Source of the DNA: Silvania confinis
Lineage (GTDB): Bacteria; Pseudomonadota; Gammaproteobacteria; Enterobacterales; Enterobacteriaceae
Direction: 5' to 3'
Length of the DNA stretch: 64,000 bases
NCBI RefSeq assembly: GCF_025564085.1
Contig: NZ_JAMGZJ010000065.1
Location: 41,774 to 105,773, forward strand
Part shown: piece after piece, positions 18,370 through 26,521 of the stretch
How the letters are laid out: every line of letters begins with the position of its first letter
Numbering within the stretch: position 1 is the stretch's first letter
Made by a program: the position numbers and the translations under genes
The notes under the pieces: model-generated
The model's input: the letters and a program-made list of their open reading frames with translations, nothing else
Told to the model about the DNA's origin: nothing
The model's database searches: none

Positions 18370-19719
18370 ATGTCTACGCCTTCTGCGCGTACCGGCGGTT
18401 CACTTGACGCCTTCTTTAAAATTTCAGCGCGCGGCAGCACCGCGCGTCAGGAAGTGGTTGCCGGTCTGACGACCTTCCTGGCCATGGTTTACTCCGTGAT
18501 CGTGGTGCCAGGTATGCTCGGCAAAGCCGGTTTCCCACCGGCTGCGGTTTTTGTTGCCACCTGTCTGGTTGCGGGCGTCGGCTCCATCGTGATGGGCCTG
18601 TGGGCGAACCTGCCGCTGGCGATCGGCTGCGCCATCTCCCTGACCGCGTTTACCGCGTTCAGCCTGGTGCTGGGTCAGCATATCAGCGTGCCGGTTGCGC
18701 TGGGTGCGGTGTTCCTGATGGGCGTACTGTTTACCATCATCTCTGCCACCGGGATTCGTAGCTGGATCCTGCGCAACCTGCCGCAGGGCGTGGCGCACGG
18801 CACCGGTATCGGTATCGGTCTGTTCCTGCTGCTGATTGCGGCGAACGGCGTGGGCCTGGTCATTAAGAACCCGCTGGACGGGCTGCCGGTTGCAATGGGC
18901 CACTTCGCCAGCTTCCCGGTGATCATGTCCCTGATTGGCCTGGCGGTGATCATCGGTCTGGAAAAACTGAAAGTGCCTGGCGGGATCCTGCTGACTATCG
19001 TGGGTATCTCCATCATCGGCCTGATTTTCGATCCGAGCGTGCATTTCTCCGGCATTTTCGCGATGCCATCCCTGAGTGATGAAAACGGTAACTCGCTGAT
19101 CGGCAGCCTGGACATTATGGGCGCGCTTAACCCGGTGATCTTGCCAAGCGTGCTGGCACTGGTGATGACGGCGGTCTTTGATGCCACCGGCACCATCCGC
19201 GCCGTTGCCGGACAGGCTAACCTGCTGGATAAAGACGGTCAGATTATCGATGGCGGCAAAGCGCTGACCACCGACTCCCTGAGCAGCGTATTCTCGGGCC
19301 TGGTGGGCGCAGCCCCGGCGGCGGTGTATATCGAATCCGCAGCGGGAACCGCGGCAGGTGGCAAAACCGGTCTGACGGCCGTTACCATTGGCGTGTTGTT
19401 CCTGTTGATCCTGTTCCTCGCGCCGCTCTCTTACCTGGTTCCGGCCTACGCGACAGCCCCTGCGCTGATGTACGTTGGCCTGCTGATGCTGAGCAACGTG
19501 GCGAAAATCGATTTTGCCGATTTCGTTGACGCGATGGCAGGGCTTATCACCGCCGTGTTTATTGTGCTGACCTGTAACATCGTTACCGGCATCATGATTG
19601 GCTTTGCCTCGCTGGTGATTGGCCGTATTGTGTCGGGCGAATGGCGCAAACTGAACATCGGTACGGTGGTTATCGCCATTGCGCTGGTGGCGTTCTATGC
19701 GGGTGGTTGGGCAATCTAA
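18370..19719 (+). CDS. ghxP: Guanine/hypoxanthine permease GhxP
   Basis: A proton-driven importer of guanine and hypoxanthine in the AzgA-like group of the NCS2 family, in the inner membrane. It has 449 residues, nearly identical to E. coli GhxP (YjcD) throughout, with about 12-14 membrane segments. Family landmarks [25 protein letters not shown] and [11 protein letters not shown] are all intact. The start at 18370 ([10 protein letters not shown]) is the family start, with CAGGGG nine bases upstream. PurR-like boxes upstream predict repression when purines are plentiful. A terminator follows. Confidence 0.96.
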   Translation: MSTPSARTGGSLDAFFKISARGSTARQEVVAGLTTFLAMVYSVIVVPGMLGKAGFPPAAVFVATCLVAGVGSIVMGLWANLPLAIGCAISLTAFTAFSLVLGQHISVPVALGAVFLMGVLFTIISATGIRSWILRNLPQGVAHGTGIGIGLFLLLIAANGVGLVIKNPLDGLPVAMGHFASFPVIMSLIGLAVIIGLEKLKVPGGILLTIVGISIIGLIFDPSVHFSGIFAMPSLSDENGNSLIGSLDIMGALNPVILPSVLALVMTAVFDATGTIRAVAGQANLLDKDGQIIDGGKALTTDSLSSVFSGLVGAAPAAVYIESAAGTAAGGKTGLTAVTIGVLFLLILFLAPLSYLVPAYATAPALMYVGLLMLSNVAKIDFADFVDAMAGLITAVFIVLTCNIVTGIMIGFASLVIGRIVSGEWRKLNIGTVVIAIALVAFYAGGWAI

Positions 19720-19739
19720 GCTGTCAACTGCCTAAAAAG

Positions 19740-19764
19740 ACGGGTGGCTCAGGCCGCCCGTTTT
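19740..19764 (+). terminator. Rho-independent terminator of ghxP
   Basis: ACGGGTGGC (19740-19748) pairs with GCCGCCCGT (19753-19761) with one G-U pair and loop TCAG, then TTTTC. Confidence 0.85.
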
Positions 19765-19870
19765 CATTTTCGGAACACATCTCGTTGCCTTATGCGTTAC
19801 TCTGGGGACGATACACTGTGGCAAGATGCCAATGATTTAAACGTACAGAAATCTCGCAAACAGGGAACGC

Positions 19871-21517
19871 ATGGAAATCTTCTTCACAATACTCATCATG
19901 ACCCTTTTGGTCTCCCTTTCCGGGGTCGTCACCCGCGTACTGCCCTTCCAGTTACCGCTGCCGCTGATGCAGATTGCCATCGGTGCTCTGCTGGCGTGGC
20001 CCTCGTTCGGATTGCATGTCGAGTTTGATCCGGAACTGTTTCTGGTGCTGTTTATCCCCCCCTTGCTGTTCGCCGACGGCTGGAAAACGCCCACCCGTGA
20101 GTTTCTCGAACATGGACGAGAAATCTTCGGTCTGGCGCTGGCGCTGGTTGTCGTCACCGTGGTGGGGATTGGTTTTCTCATCTACTGGGTGGTGCCGGGG
20201 ATCCCGCTGATACCGGCGTTTGCGCTGGCGGCAGTGCTGTCGCCGACCGATGCCGTGGCGCTGTCCGGCATCGTCGGAGAAGGGCGTATTCCGAAGAAAA
20301 TCATGGGCATTTTGCAGGGCGAGGCACTGATGAACGACGCCTCCGGCCTGGTGGCACTGAAATTTGCCGTCGCCGTGGCGATGGGCACCATGGTCTTTAC
20401 TATCGGCGGCGCGACCGTCGAATTCTTTAAAGTGGCGATTGGCGGCATTATTGCCGGCTTTGTGGTGAGCTGGCTGTACGGCCGCTCGCTGCGCTTCCTG
20501 AGCCGCTGGGGCGGTGACGAACCGGCTACCCAAATCGTGCTGCTGTTCCTGCTGCCGTTCGCCTCATACCTGATTGCCGAACACCTTGGCGTGTCGGGCA
20601 TTCTGGCGGCGGTGGCGGCGGGGATGACCATCACCCGTTCCGGCGTGATGCGCAATGCCCCGTTGGCGATGCGCCTGCGCGCCAACAGCACCTGGGCGAT
20701 GCTGGAGTTTGTCTTTAACGGCATGGTATTCCTGCTGTTGGGCCTGCAATTGCCGGGCATTCTCGAGTCGTCGCTGGTGGCGGCAGAAGCGGATCCGAAC
20801 GTCGAAACCTGGATGCTGTTCACCGATATCGTGCTGATTTATCTGGCACTGATGCTGGTGCGTTTCGGCTGGCTGTGGACGATGAAAAACTTCAGCATGC
20901 GTTTTCTCAAGAAGAAGCCGATGGAGTTTGGCTCCTGGACCACCCGCGAGCTGCTGATTTCAACCTTCGCCGGGGTACGTGGTGCCATCACCCTTGCCGG
21001 TGTGCTCTCCATTCCACTGCTGCTGCCGGACGGCAACGTCTTCCCGGCGCGCTACGAGCTGGTGTTCCTCGCGGCGGGAGTGATCCTGTTCTCCCTGTTT
21101 GTGGGCGTAGTGATGCTGCCAATCCTGCTGCAGCATATGGAGGTGGGCGATCACGTCCAGCAGCATAAAGAGGCGCGGATTGCCCGGGCAGCAACCGCTG
21201 AAGTGGCGATTGTCACCATCCAGAAAATGGAGGAGCGGCTGGCGGTCGATACCGAAGAGAACATTGATACTCAGCTGCTGAAAGAGGTGAGTTCGCGGGT
21301 AATTGGTAACCTGCGCCGCCGTGCGGATGGGCGTAATGATGCGGAAAGCTCGCGGATGGAAGAAAATCTCGAACGCCGCTTCCGTCTGGCCGCGCTGCGC
21401 GCTGAACGCGCCGAGCTATACCACCTGCGCGCCACGCGGGAGATCAGCAACGAGACGCTGCAAAAATTGCTGCACGATCTCGATTTGATGGAAGCGCTGT
21501 TGGTTGAGAAGCAGTAA
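19871..21517 (+). CDS. yjcE: Cation/proton antiporter YjcE (CPA1 family)
   Basis: A 548-residue inner-membrane sodium/proton exchanger family protein, about E. coli YjcE length. Roughly 12 membrane segments cover residues 1-420. The family's ion-site region is visible as LSPTDAVALSGI and GEALMNDASGLVALKFA, and GVRGAITLAG follows. A long charged cytoplasmic tail (about 430-548) is rich in helix-forming residues and ends DLMEALLVEKQ. The gene is monocistronic. In K-12 yjcF and actP follow; here a REP pair and a LysR gene do instead. Confidence 0.93.
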   Translation: MEIFFTILIMTLLVSLSGVVTRVLPFQLPLPLMQIAIGALLAWPSFGLHVEFDPELFLVLFIPPLLFADGWKTPTREFLEHGREIFGLALALVVVTVVGIGFLIYWVVPGIPLIPAFALAAVLSPTDAVALSGIVGEGRIPKKIMGILQGEALMNDASGLVALKFAVAVAMGTMVFTIGGATVEFFKVAIGGIIAGFVVSWLYGRSLRFLSRWGGDEPATQIVLLFLLPFASYLIAEHLGVSGILAAVAAGMTITRSGVMRNAPLAMRLRANSTWAMLEFVFNGMVFLLLGLQLPGILESSLVAAEADPNVETWMLFTDIVLIYLALMLVRFGWLWTMKNFSMRFLKKKPMEFGSWTTRELLISTFAGVRGAITLAGVLSIPLLLPDGNVFPARYELVFLAAGVILFSLFVGVVMLPILLQHMEVGDHVQQHKEARIARAATAEVAIVTIQKMEERLAVDTEENIDTQLLKEVSSRVIGNLRRRADGRNDAESSRMEENLERRFRLAALRAERAELYHLRATREISNETLQKLLHDLDLMEALLVEKQ

Positions 21518-21523
21518 CCGCTT

Positions 21524-21594
21524 GCCCGGTGGCGCTACGCTTACCGGGCCTACAATTAGCGCGTAGGCCGGGTAAGGCGAAGCCGCCACCCGGC
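21524..21594. repeat. REP pair (BIME) after yjcE
   Basis: Two REP sequences in opposite orientation: GCCCGGTGGCGCTACGCTTA...GGGCCTAC (21524-21553) and GTAGGCCGGGTAAGGCGAAG...CACCCGGC (21563-21594). They lie between the convergent ends of yjcE and the LysR gene and could protect both mRNA 3' ends. Confidence 0.9.
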
Positions 21595-21595
21595 A

Positions 21596-22483
21596 TTATT
21601 CCACCGACGTCCAAAACCCTTCACAGCATTTCAGCCACGCCTGGGCGCTGTGCGACAGATAAACCCCTTCCCGCCAGATCATCCCTAACTGCCAGTGCAG
21701 ATCGCTTTGTAGCGGGATCCAGCGCAGCGTATTTTTATCCAGCTTTTCGCAGATCGGCTGCGGCAGAATGGCGATGCCGACGCCCGCCTGCACCATCGCC
21801 GCCAGAAAGTCCCACTGGCCGCTGCGCACCGCGATGCGCGGTTTAACGCCGTGCTGGCTGAACAGCTGCATCAGCTGGCGGCTGAGGGCAAAATCTTCGT
21901 TGTAGATAAGCAAAGGGTGCTCGGCCAGCATCTCGGGCTCGATGGTGTCGAGCGTCAGCCAGCTACCGGAGCGCGGCACCAGCACGCACAGCGGATGGCT
22001 GAACAACGGCAGCGCAGTCAGCCCGCTGTCCTCTTCGACCGGCAGGGCGGTCATCGCCAGATCCAGCTCGCCATTCATCACCGCCTGCTGGACGGTTAAG
22101 CCGCCGAATTCAGAAATTTTAAGCTCCACGCCGGGATAGCGCTGGCGAAACAGGCCGATTGGCCCGGCCATCATCATCCCGACCATCGGGGGGATCCCGA
22201 GGCGCAATATGCCTTTGTTCAGATGGTTGATGTCGCCAAGCTCGGCCTCCAGCTGGCGAAATTCCGCCAGGATCGCCAGCCCGCGCTCAAATACCACCCG
22301 GCCAGTATCGGTCAGCAGCAGCTTGCGCCCGTCGCGGATCAGCAGGGTACAGTTCAGCTCATCTTCGAGGTTTTTCAGCATTTTGCTGATGGTGGGTTGC
22401 GTGACGAATAGCTTCTCCGCTGCGCGGGTAAAACTCTGCTGACGGACCACTTCGACAAAGTAACGCAGCGTTCTTATGTCCAT
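21596..22483 (-). CDS. LysR-family regulator, divergent from lrgAB
   Basis: A 295-residue LysR-type regulator. The winged helix-turn-helix lies at residues 1-60 (SFTRAAEKLFVTQPTISKMLKNLEDEL), followed by a two-lobed effector domain from about 90. It is transcribed away from an lrgA/lrgB pair with 100 bases between the start codons. That is the arrangement of CidR with cidABC in Gram-positives, where the regulator senses acetate or pyruvate status. So control of lrgAB is the likely role, by context only. The effector is unknown. Its last codon lies two bases from the REP pair. Confidence 0.88.
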   Translation of the reverse strand: MDIRTLRYFVEVVRQQSFTRAAEKLFVTQPTISKMLKNLEDELNCTLLIRDGRKLLLTDTGRVVFERGLAILAEFRQLEAELGDINHLNKGILRLGIPPMVGMMMAGPIGLFRQRYPGVELKISEFGGLTVQQAVMNGELDLAMTALPVEEDSGLTALPLFSHPLCVLVPRSGSWLTLDTIEPEMLAEHPLLIYNEDFALSRQLMQLFSQHGVKPRIAVRSGQWDFLAAMVQAGVGIAILPQPICEKLDKNTLRWIPLQSDLHWQLGMIWREGVYLSHSAQAWLKCCEGFWTSVE

Positions 22484-22583
22484 GATTATTCCTCGAAACT
22501 ATACCTTTGATGATTTTAATTCATTTCAGTCAGTAACGTGCGCTCACTATACTGGCGCCTCGTCTCATTTTAAGGAATCCGCC

Positions 22584-22994
22584 ATGACCGTGGCGTTAGT
22601 TCGTGTTACGCCTGCCGTCGTGCAACGACTCCAGGTACCGGTTCAGGTACTGCTGTATGCGGGTCTTTTCGTCTTTGCCGAATACCTTGTCGACTGGCTG
22701 CATCTGCCGCTTCCGGCCAACCTGGTCGGGATGGTGCTGCTGTTCAGCCTGATCCTGTGCCGCATTATCCCCCTGCGCTGGGTGCGGGCCGGTTCCCGCT
22801 GGCTGCTGGCCGAAATGCTGCTGTTTTTTGTCCCAGCGGTGGTGGCGGTGGTGAATTATGCCCAACTGCTGCTGGTGGACGGCTGGCGCATCTTTGCGGT
22901 GATCGCTCTGAGCACCCTGATGGTGCTGGGCTCTACCGCGTGGGTGGTGGATAAAGTCTATCGCTTTGAAATCAGCAGGCAGAAACATGACTAA
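22584..22994 (+). CDS. CidA/LrgA-family membrane protein
   Basis: A 136-residue inner-membrane protein with four hydrophobic segments, of the holin-like CidA/LrgA family. Family features are NLVGMVLLFSLILC and the FFVPAVVAVV segment. The start at 22584 has AAGGAATCC upstream and gives a typical length; the frame from 22476 runs into the LysR promoter. It overlaps the next gene by eight bases. Family members affect autolysis or carboxylate export; which applies here is unknown. Confidence 0.88.
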   Translation: MTVALVRVTPAVVQRLQVPVQVLLYAGLFVFAEYLVDWLHLPLPANLVGMVLLFSLILCRIIPLRWVRAGSRWLLAEMLLFFVPAVVAVVNYAQLLLVDGWRIFAVIALSTLMVLGSTAWVVDKVYRFEISRQKHD

Positions 22995-23676
22995 CTTTCA
23001 GGTCAGCGTGCTGTGTCTTGCTGTGACGCTGGTTATCTACTTTGCCAACAAACGTCTCTATCGCCGCTTTCGCAAACTGCTGCTGATGCCGCTGGTATTC
23101 ACCCCGATTTTGCTGGTGATGATGCTGGTATGGGGGCATATCTCCTGGCAGAACTATATCGGCGAATCGCACTGGCTGCTGTGGCTGCTCGGTCCGGCAA
23201 CCATTGCCTTTGCGGTGCCGGTGTATGACAACCTCGCGGTCATCAAACGTCACTGGATGTCGCTCTCTGCCGGGGTGGTAACGGCCACGGTGGTCGCTGT
23301 CTGCAGTTCGGTGTGGCTGGCGCGGCTGTTTACCCTGTCGGATGAGATCCAGCGCAGCCTGGCGGTGCGCTCCGTGACCACGCCGTTTGCGCTGGCGGCG
23401 GCAAAACCGCTCGGCGGACAGCCGGATCTGGTGGCCCTGTTCGTGGTGGTGACCGGGGTGTTTGGTATGGCGGTGGGGGATATGCTGTTTTTGCGCCTCG
23501 CCATCCGCGAAGGGATGGCGAAAGGCGCCGGATTTGGTGCGGCATCGCACGGGGCGGGCACCGCACGCTCCTATGAACTGGGTCCACAGGAGGGTGTGGT
23601 GGCAAGCCTGGTGATGATGCTCTCCGGCGTGGTGATGGTGTTGATTGCCCCGCTGGTGGCGTGGGTGATGTTCTGA
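22987..23676 (+). CDS. LrgB/CidB-family membrane protein
   Basis: A 229-residue membrane protein of the LrgB/CidB family, the usual partner of LrgA. Hydrophobic segments run throughout, with the family's conserved region RSVTTPFALAAAKPLGG at about 130-146 and the motif GAASHGAGTARSYELGPQEG near 185-204. The ATG lies inside the end of the lrgA-like gene, so translation is probably coupled. It converges on the solute-binding protein gene with a one-base gap and no obvious terminator. Confidence 0.9.
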   Translation: MTNFQVSVLCLAVTLVIYFANKRLYRRFRKLLLMPLVFTPILLVMMLVWGHISWQNYIGESHWLLWLLGPATIAFAVPVYDNLAVIKRHWMSLSAGVVTATVVAVCSSVWLARLFTLSDEIQRSLAVRSVTTPFALAAAKPLGGQPDLVALFVVVTGVFGMAVGDMLFLRLAIREGMAKGAGFGAASHGAGTARSYELGPQEGVVASLVMMLSGVVMVLIAPLVAWVMF

Positions 23677-23677
23677 A

Positions 23678-24955
23678 CTAACGGTTCAGACGCCGCACAA
23701 TCCGCTCCACCTGCTGGCGGAAATCGGCGGCCACCTGGGCAGGGGTCTGCTTGCCCTGATCCAGTTTTTCGCGCGCGGCGGTGAACTGGTCGATCACCTG
23801 CAAATCCTCAATATACGGCGTGGCGACGACGGTAGTCTGCAGCGACTGCGCCTGACGTAACCCGGCAATCACCGGATCGCTCGGGTCAATCACCCCTTTT
23901 TCGGATAACAGCGCCTCCGCCCCCTTGTTGAGCGGGATGCCACGCTCCAGCCCCAGCGCCTCGACCGACTGCGGATCGTTAAGCAGGAAGTTGACGAGGA
24001 TCGCCGCCTCCTTTGGGTGTTTAGTGGATTTCGCCACCGACAGCATCTGCGCCGTTTTGAAGTACACCCCGGACTCACTGCTACCGGGCTGCATCACGTA
24101 GTCGCCCAGCACCAGTTTCGCCGGCGGCGTCATGTTGTTGGCGAACATGCGGATGGTGATGTTCCAGGTGAACAACCCGCCCCATTCGCCGTTGATCCAC
24201 GGCTTCATCTCATACAGATTGCCCTTGCCGTACGAGGAGAGGGTCTTCGGCGACGGCAGTACATGGTCGTCACTCAGACGCTTCACAAAGCTGAAGGCCT
24301 CACTCCACTGCGCCTCGTTCCAGGCAAAAGTACCGTCGCTGTTGAACATCGATTTCTGGTGCGTCTGCATCATGTAGGCATTGAGCAGCAGAATGACGTC
24401 CTGATCGACCATGGCGTAAGGATAATAGTTGTTGCCGAGCTTTTGCTGGAACACTTTCCCGGCGGCAAAGAATTCATCCCAGTTTTTCGGGTAAGCCAGC
24501 CCGGCTTTTTGCCAGGTGAGATCGTTGTAGTAAAACACCGGCGCGTTGACCGAGATCGGCAGTCCGTTGAGCTTGCCTTTAACGGTGGTGGATTGCAGGT
24601 CGCTGGCCTGATACTGGCTGAGATCCAGCTCCGCTTTCAGCGTGTTGAGGTCGTAATAGCCGTCACCGTTTTTGGAAAAGAGGATCAGCCACGGCCAGTT
24701 GGTCTGCATCACGTCCGGTTCGGTGCCGCTGGCCATCTGGGTGGTCAGGCGTGAAAGATGCCCGTCCCAGCCGGTGTACTCGGCCTTCACTTTGATCTCC
24801 GGATGCGCTTTTTCAAAGGCTTCCAGCGCCTTTAGCGTGGCCTGGTGACGGCTGTTGCCACCCCACCACGACATGCGTAATTCAACGGGCTGCGCCCAGC
24901 TTGCGGTACAGGAAAATAACAGCGATGCGATGATACCTGACACGAGTTTATTCAT
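23678..24955 (-). CDS. Sugar ABC transporter solute-binding protein, TogB-like
   Basis: A 425-residue periplasmic binding protein of the family 1 (MalE/UgpB) type. The signal peptide covers about residues 1-21 (ends SWA). The mature N-terminus VELRMSWWGGNSRHQATLKALEAF and the segment SGTEPDVMQTNWPWL strongly recall TogB, the oligogalacturonide-binding protein of pectinolytic enterobacteria. GGAG lies before the ATG. No permease or ATPase gene is near, so it must share a transporter encoded elsewhere or be an orphan. It is co-oriented with the oxidoreductase gene upstream, with an ERIC element between them. A role in uptake of uronate-containing oligosaccharides is an inference. Confidence 0.85.
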   Translation of the reverse strand: MNKLVSGIIASLLFSCTASWAQPVELRMSWWGGNSRHQATLKALEAFEKAHPEIKVKAEYTGWDGHLSRLTTQMASGTEPDVMQTNWPWLILFSKNGDGYYDLNTLKAELDLSQYQASDLQSTTVKGKLNGLPISVNAPVFYYNDLTWQKAGLAYPKNWDEFFAAGKVFQQKLGNNYYPYAMVDQDVILLLNAYMMQTHQKSMFNSDGTFAWNEAQWSEAFSFVKRLSDDHVLPSPKTLSSYGKGNLYEMKPWINGEWGGLFTWNITIRMFANNMTPPAKLVLGDYVMQPGSSESGVYFKTAQMLSVAKSTKHPKEAAILVNFLLNDPQSVEALGLERGIPLNKGAEALLSEKGVIDPSDPVIAGLRQAQSLQTTVVATPYIEDLQVIDQFTAAREKLDQGKQTPAQVAADFRQQVERIVRRLNR

Positions 24956-24967
24956 TATTGTCTCCAG

Positions 24968-25089
24968 TTATACACTTCATCCTTCAAGCTGCCTCTGCAT
25001 TGGCTGCGCTCACTCACCCCAGTCACGTACTTATGTACGCTCCTGGGGCTGCGCTTCCTTGCCGCAACTTGAATGATTTTGTGTATAGG
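24968..25089. repeat. ERIC element, copy 2
   Basis: The ERIC core CTCACCCCAGTCACGTACTT and GTACGCTCCTGGGGCTGCGC is present. Outer arms TTATACAC...CTTCAAG and CTTGAATGATTTTGTGTATA form the terminal inverted repeat. It lies between the oxidoreductase and the solute-binding protein genes, so transcription across it would form a long hairpin. The 223-base gap holds no gene. Confidence 0.9.
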
Positions 25090-25178
25090 GGCATAAATTT
25101 TTATTATTAAACAGGTGAGTAACGGCTCAATACTGACCCGTGTCCGGCGCAGCCCTCTGCCGCGCCGGGATACGGTAC

Positions 25179-26474
25179 TTAACGTTTCGTCAGACGCGAA
25201 ACCAGCTCAAACTCCTTAAAATTCACCGGGCGCTGCTGCTGCATCGAAATGTTGCCCGCAATCCCGGTGAGGATCGACATCGCTCCCGCGCGATGATCGG
25301 CCGCCCGCTGCAGCGGATCGTTGCCGGGTGTGCCGAACAGGTCGTCCAGCATGGCGTTATCACCGCCGCCATGACCCCCTTCGCCGAGGCTAAACTCCGC
25401 TTTCCAGGGTTCGGCAAACATCGGGAAGACGGTGATATCGCAGGCTTCCAGGCTGCCCTCTTCAGCGCGTTTGCCCCCGGCGTTGACGTACGACTTCTCG
25501 ACAATCTTCATCTCCAGACGGCCTTCGGTGCCGTTAAAGACCACGTTCAGCCCCTCCCACGGCAGGTAGGCATTGAGGGAGTAGGTGAGTTGCACCTGAT
25601 TCTGGTATTTCACCAGCACCGACATGGTGTCTTCGATGGTGATCCCGTCGCTGAACACGCTCTGGTCGCGGAAGTAGTTATCTTCATGCTCGGCGTCCAG
25701 ATACAGCGCTTTAAGCTGGGCGTTATCCGCCATATGCAGCGCAAACGGATCATCCTGCGCTGCGGCAAAGCCGTGGGCGCGCGGGTAGAACTGGGTCACG
25801 CCGCGTTTTTCGGCGTTCTCTTTGCCGTAGAACTGCAGGCTGCCTTCGGCGTATACGCGTTCCGGGTAGCTGCCGAGCCAGAAGTTCATCAGGTCGAAGT
25901 GGTGGGTGGATTTATGCACCAGCAGGCCGCCGCTGTTGCGTTTTTCACGGTGCCAGCGGCGGAAGTAGTCTGCGCCGTGCTCGGTATTCAGCAGCCACTC
26001 AAAGTGGACGGAGGTGACGTTGCCAATCGCGCCCTGCATCAGCAGTTCGCGCACTTTGCTGTGGTGCGGCGCGTAGCGGTAGTTGAAGGCTACGCGCACG
26101 GTGTGGCCGGTCTCTTCGATGGCATCGAGAATGCGCAGGGCGCGCTGTTCATCGATAGTCATCGGTTTTTCGGTGATCACATCACAGCCCGCATGCAGGG
26201 CGCGGATGATGTAGTCATCGTGGGTGCGGTCCATCGTGGTGACGATGACCGTGTCCGGGCGCGTTTCGCGGATCATCTCTTCAAACTGCGCCGCTTTCCA
26301 GGTTGAGACCGGCTCTGCGCCTTCATTTTTTAACAGCTGGTTGGCGTAATTCATTCGCGTCTGGTTGGTATCGCAAAATGCGACCATCGTGGCGTTATCA
26401 CGCCAGCTGCCGCCAATAGCGGAAATATATAAACCCGCGCGCCCGCCCGTTCCGACCAATGCATATTTTTTCAT
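25179..26474 (-). CDS. Gfo/Idh/MocA-family oxidoreductase
   Basis: A 431-residue NAD(P)-dependent oxidoreductase. The Rossmann domain (about 1-125) starts KYALVGTGGRAGLY and contains the family signature EKPMTID near residue 103. The C-terminal alpha/beta domain has the catalytic-site region GGLLVHKSTHHFDLMNFW, with the expected lysine and histidine. The substrate is probably a sugar, uronate or polyol. It is divergent from the 525-residue protein gene with only 47 bases between starts, so the two are likely co-regulated. It probably leads a transcript that includes the TogB-like binding protein gene. Confidence 0.9.
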   Translation of the reverse strand: MKKYALVGTGGRAGLYISAIGGSWRDNATMVAFCDTNQTRMNYANQLLKNEGAEPVSTWKAAQFEEMIRETRPDTVIVTTMDRTHDDYIIRALHAGCDVITEKPMTIDEQRALRILDAIEETGHTVRVAFNYRYAPHHSKVRELLMQGAIGNVTSVHFEWLLNTEHGADYFRRWHREKRNSGGLLVHKSTHHFDLMNFWLGSYPERVYAEGSLQFYGKENAEKRGVTQFYPRAHGFAAAQDDPFALHMADNAQLKALYLDAEHEDNYFRDQSVFSDGITIEDTMSVLVKYQNQVQLTYSLNAYLPWEGLNVVFNGTEGRLEMKIVEKSYVNAGGKRAEEGSLEACDITVFPMFAEPWKAEFSLGEGGHGGGDNAMLDDLFGTPGNDPLQRAADHRAGAMSILTGIAGNISMQQQRPVNFKEFELVSRLTKR

Positions 26475-26521
26475 GACATCCTCAATTAAGATATGGACTC
26501 AAATATCAGCAAGGCGACGCA

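Noticed and set aside
25140..26306. 388-codon plus-strand frame opposite the oxidoreductase gene
   Set aside because: It is antisense to a clear Gfo/Idh/MocA gene; its composition mirrors that gene's codon pattern.
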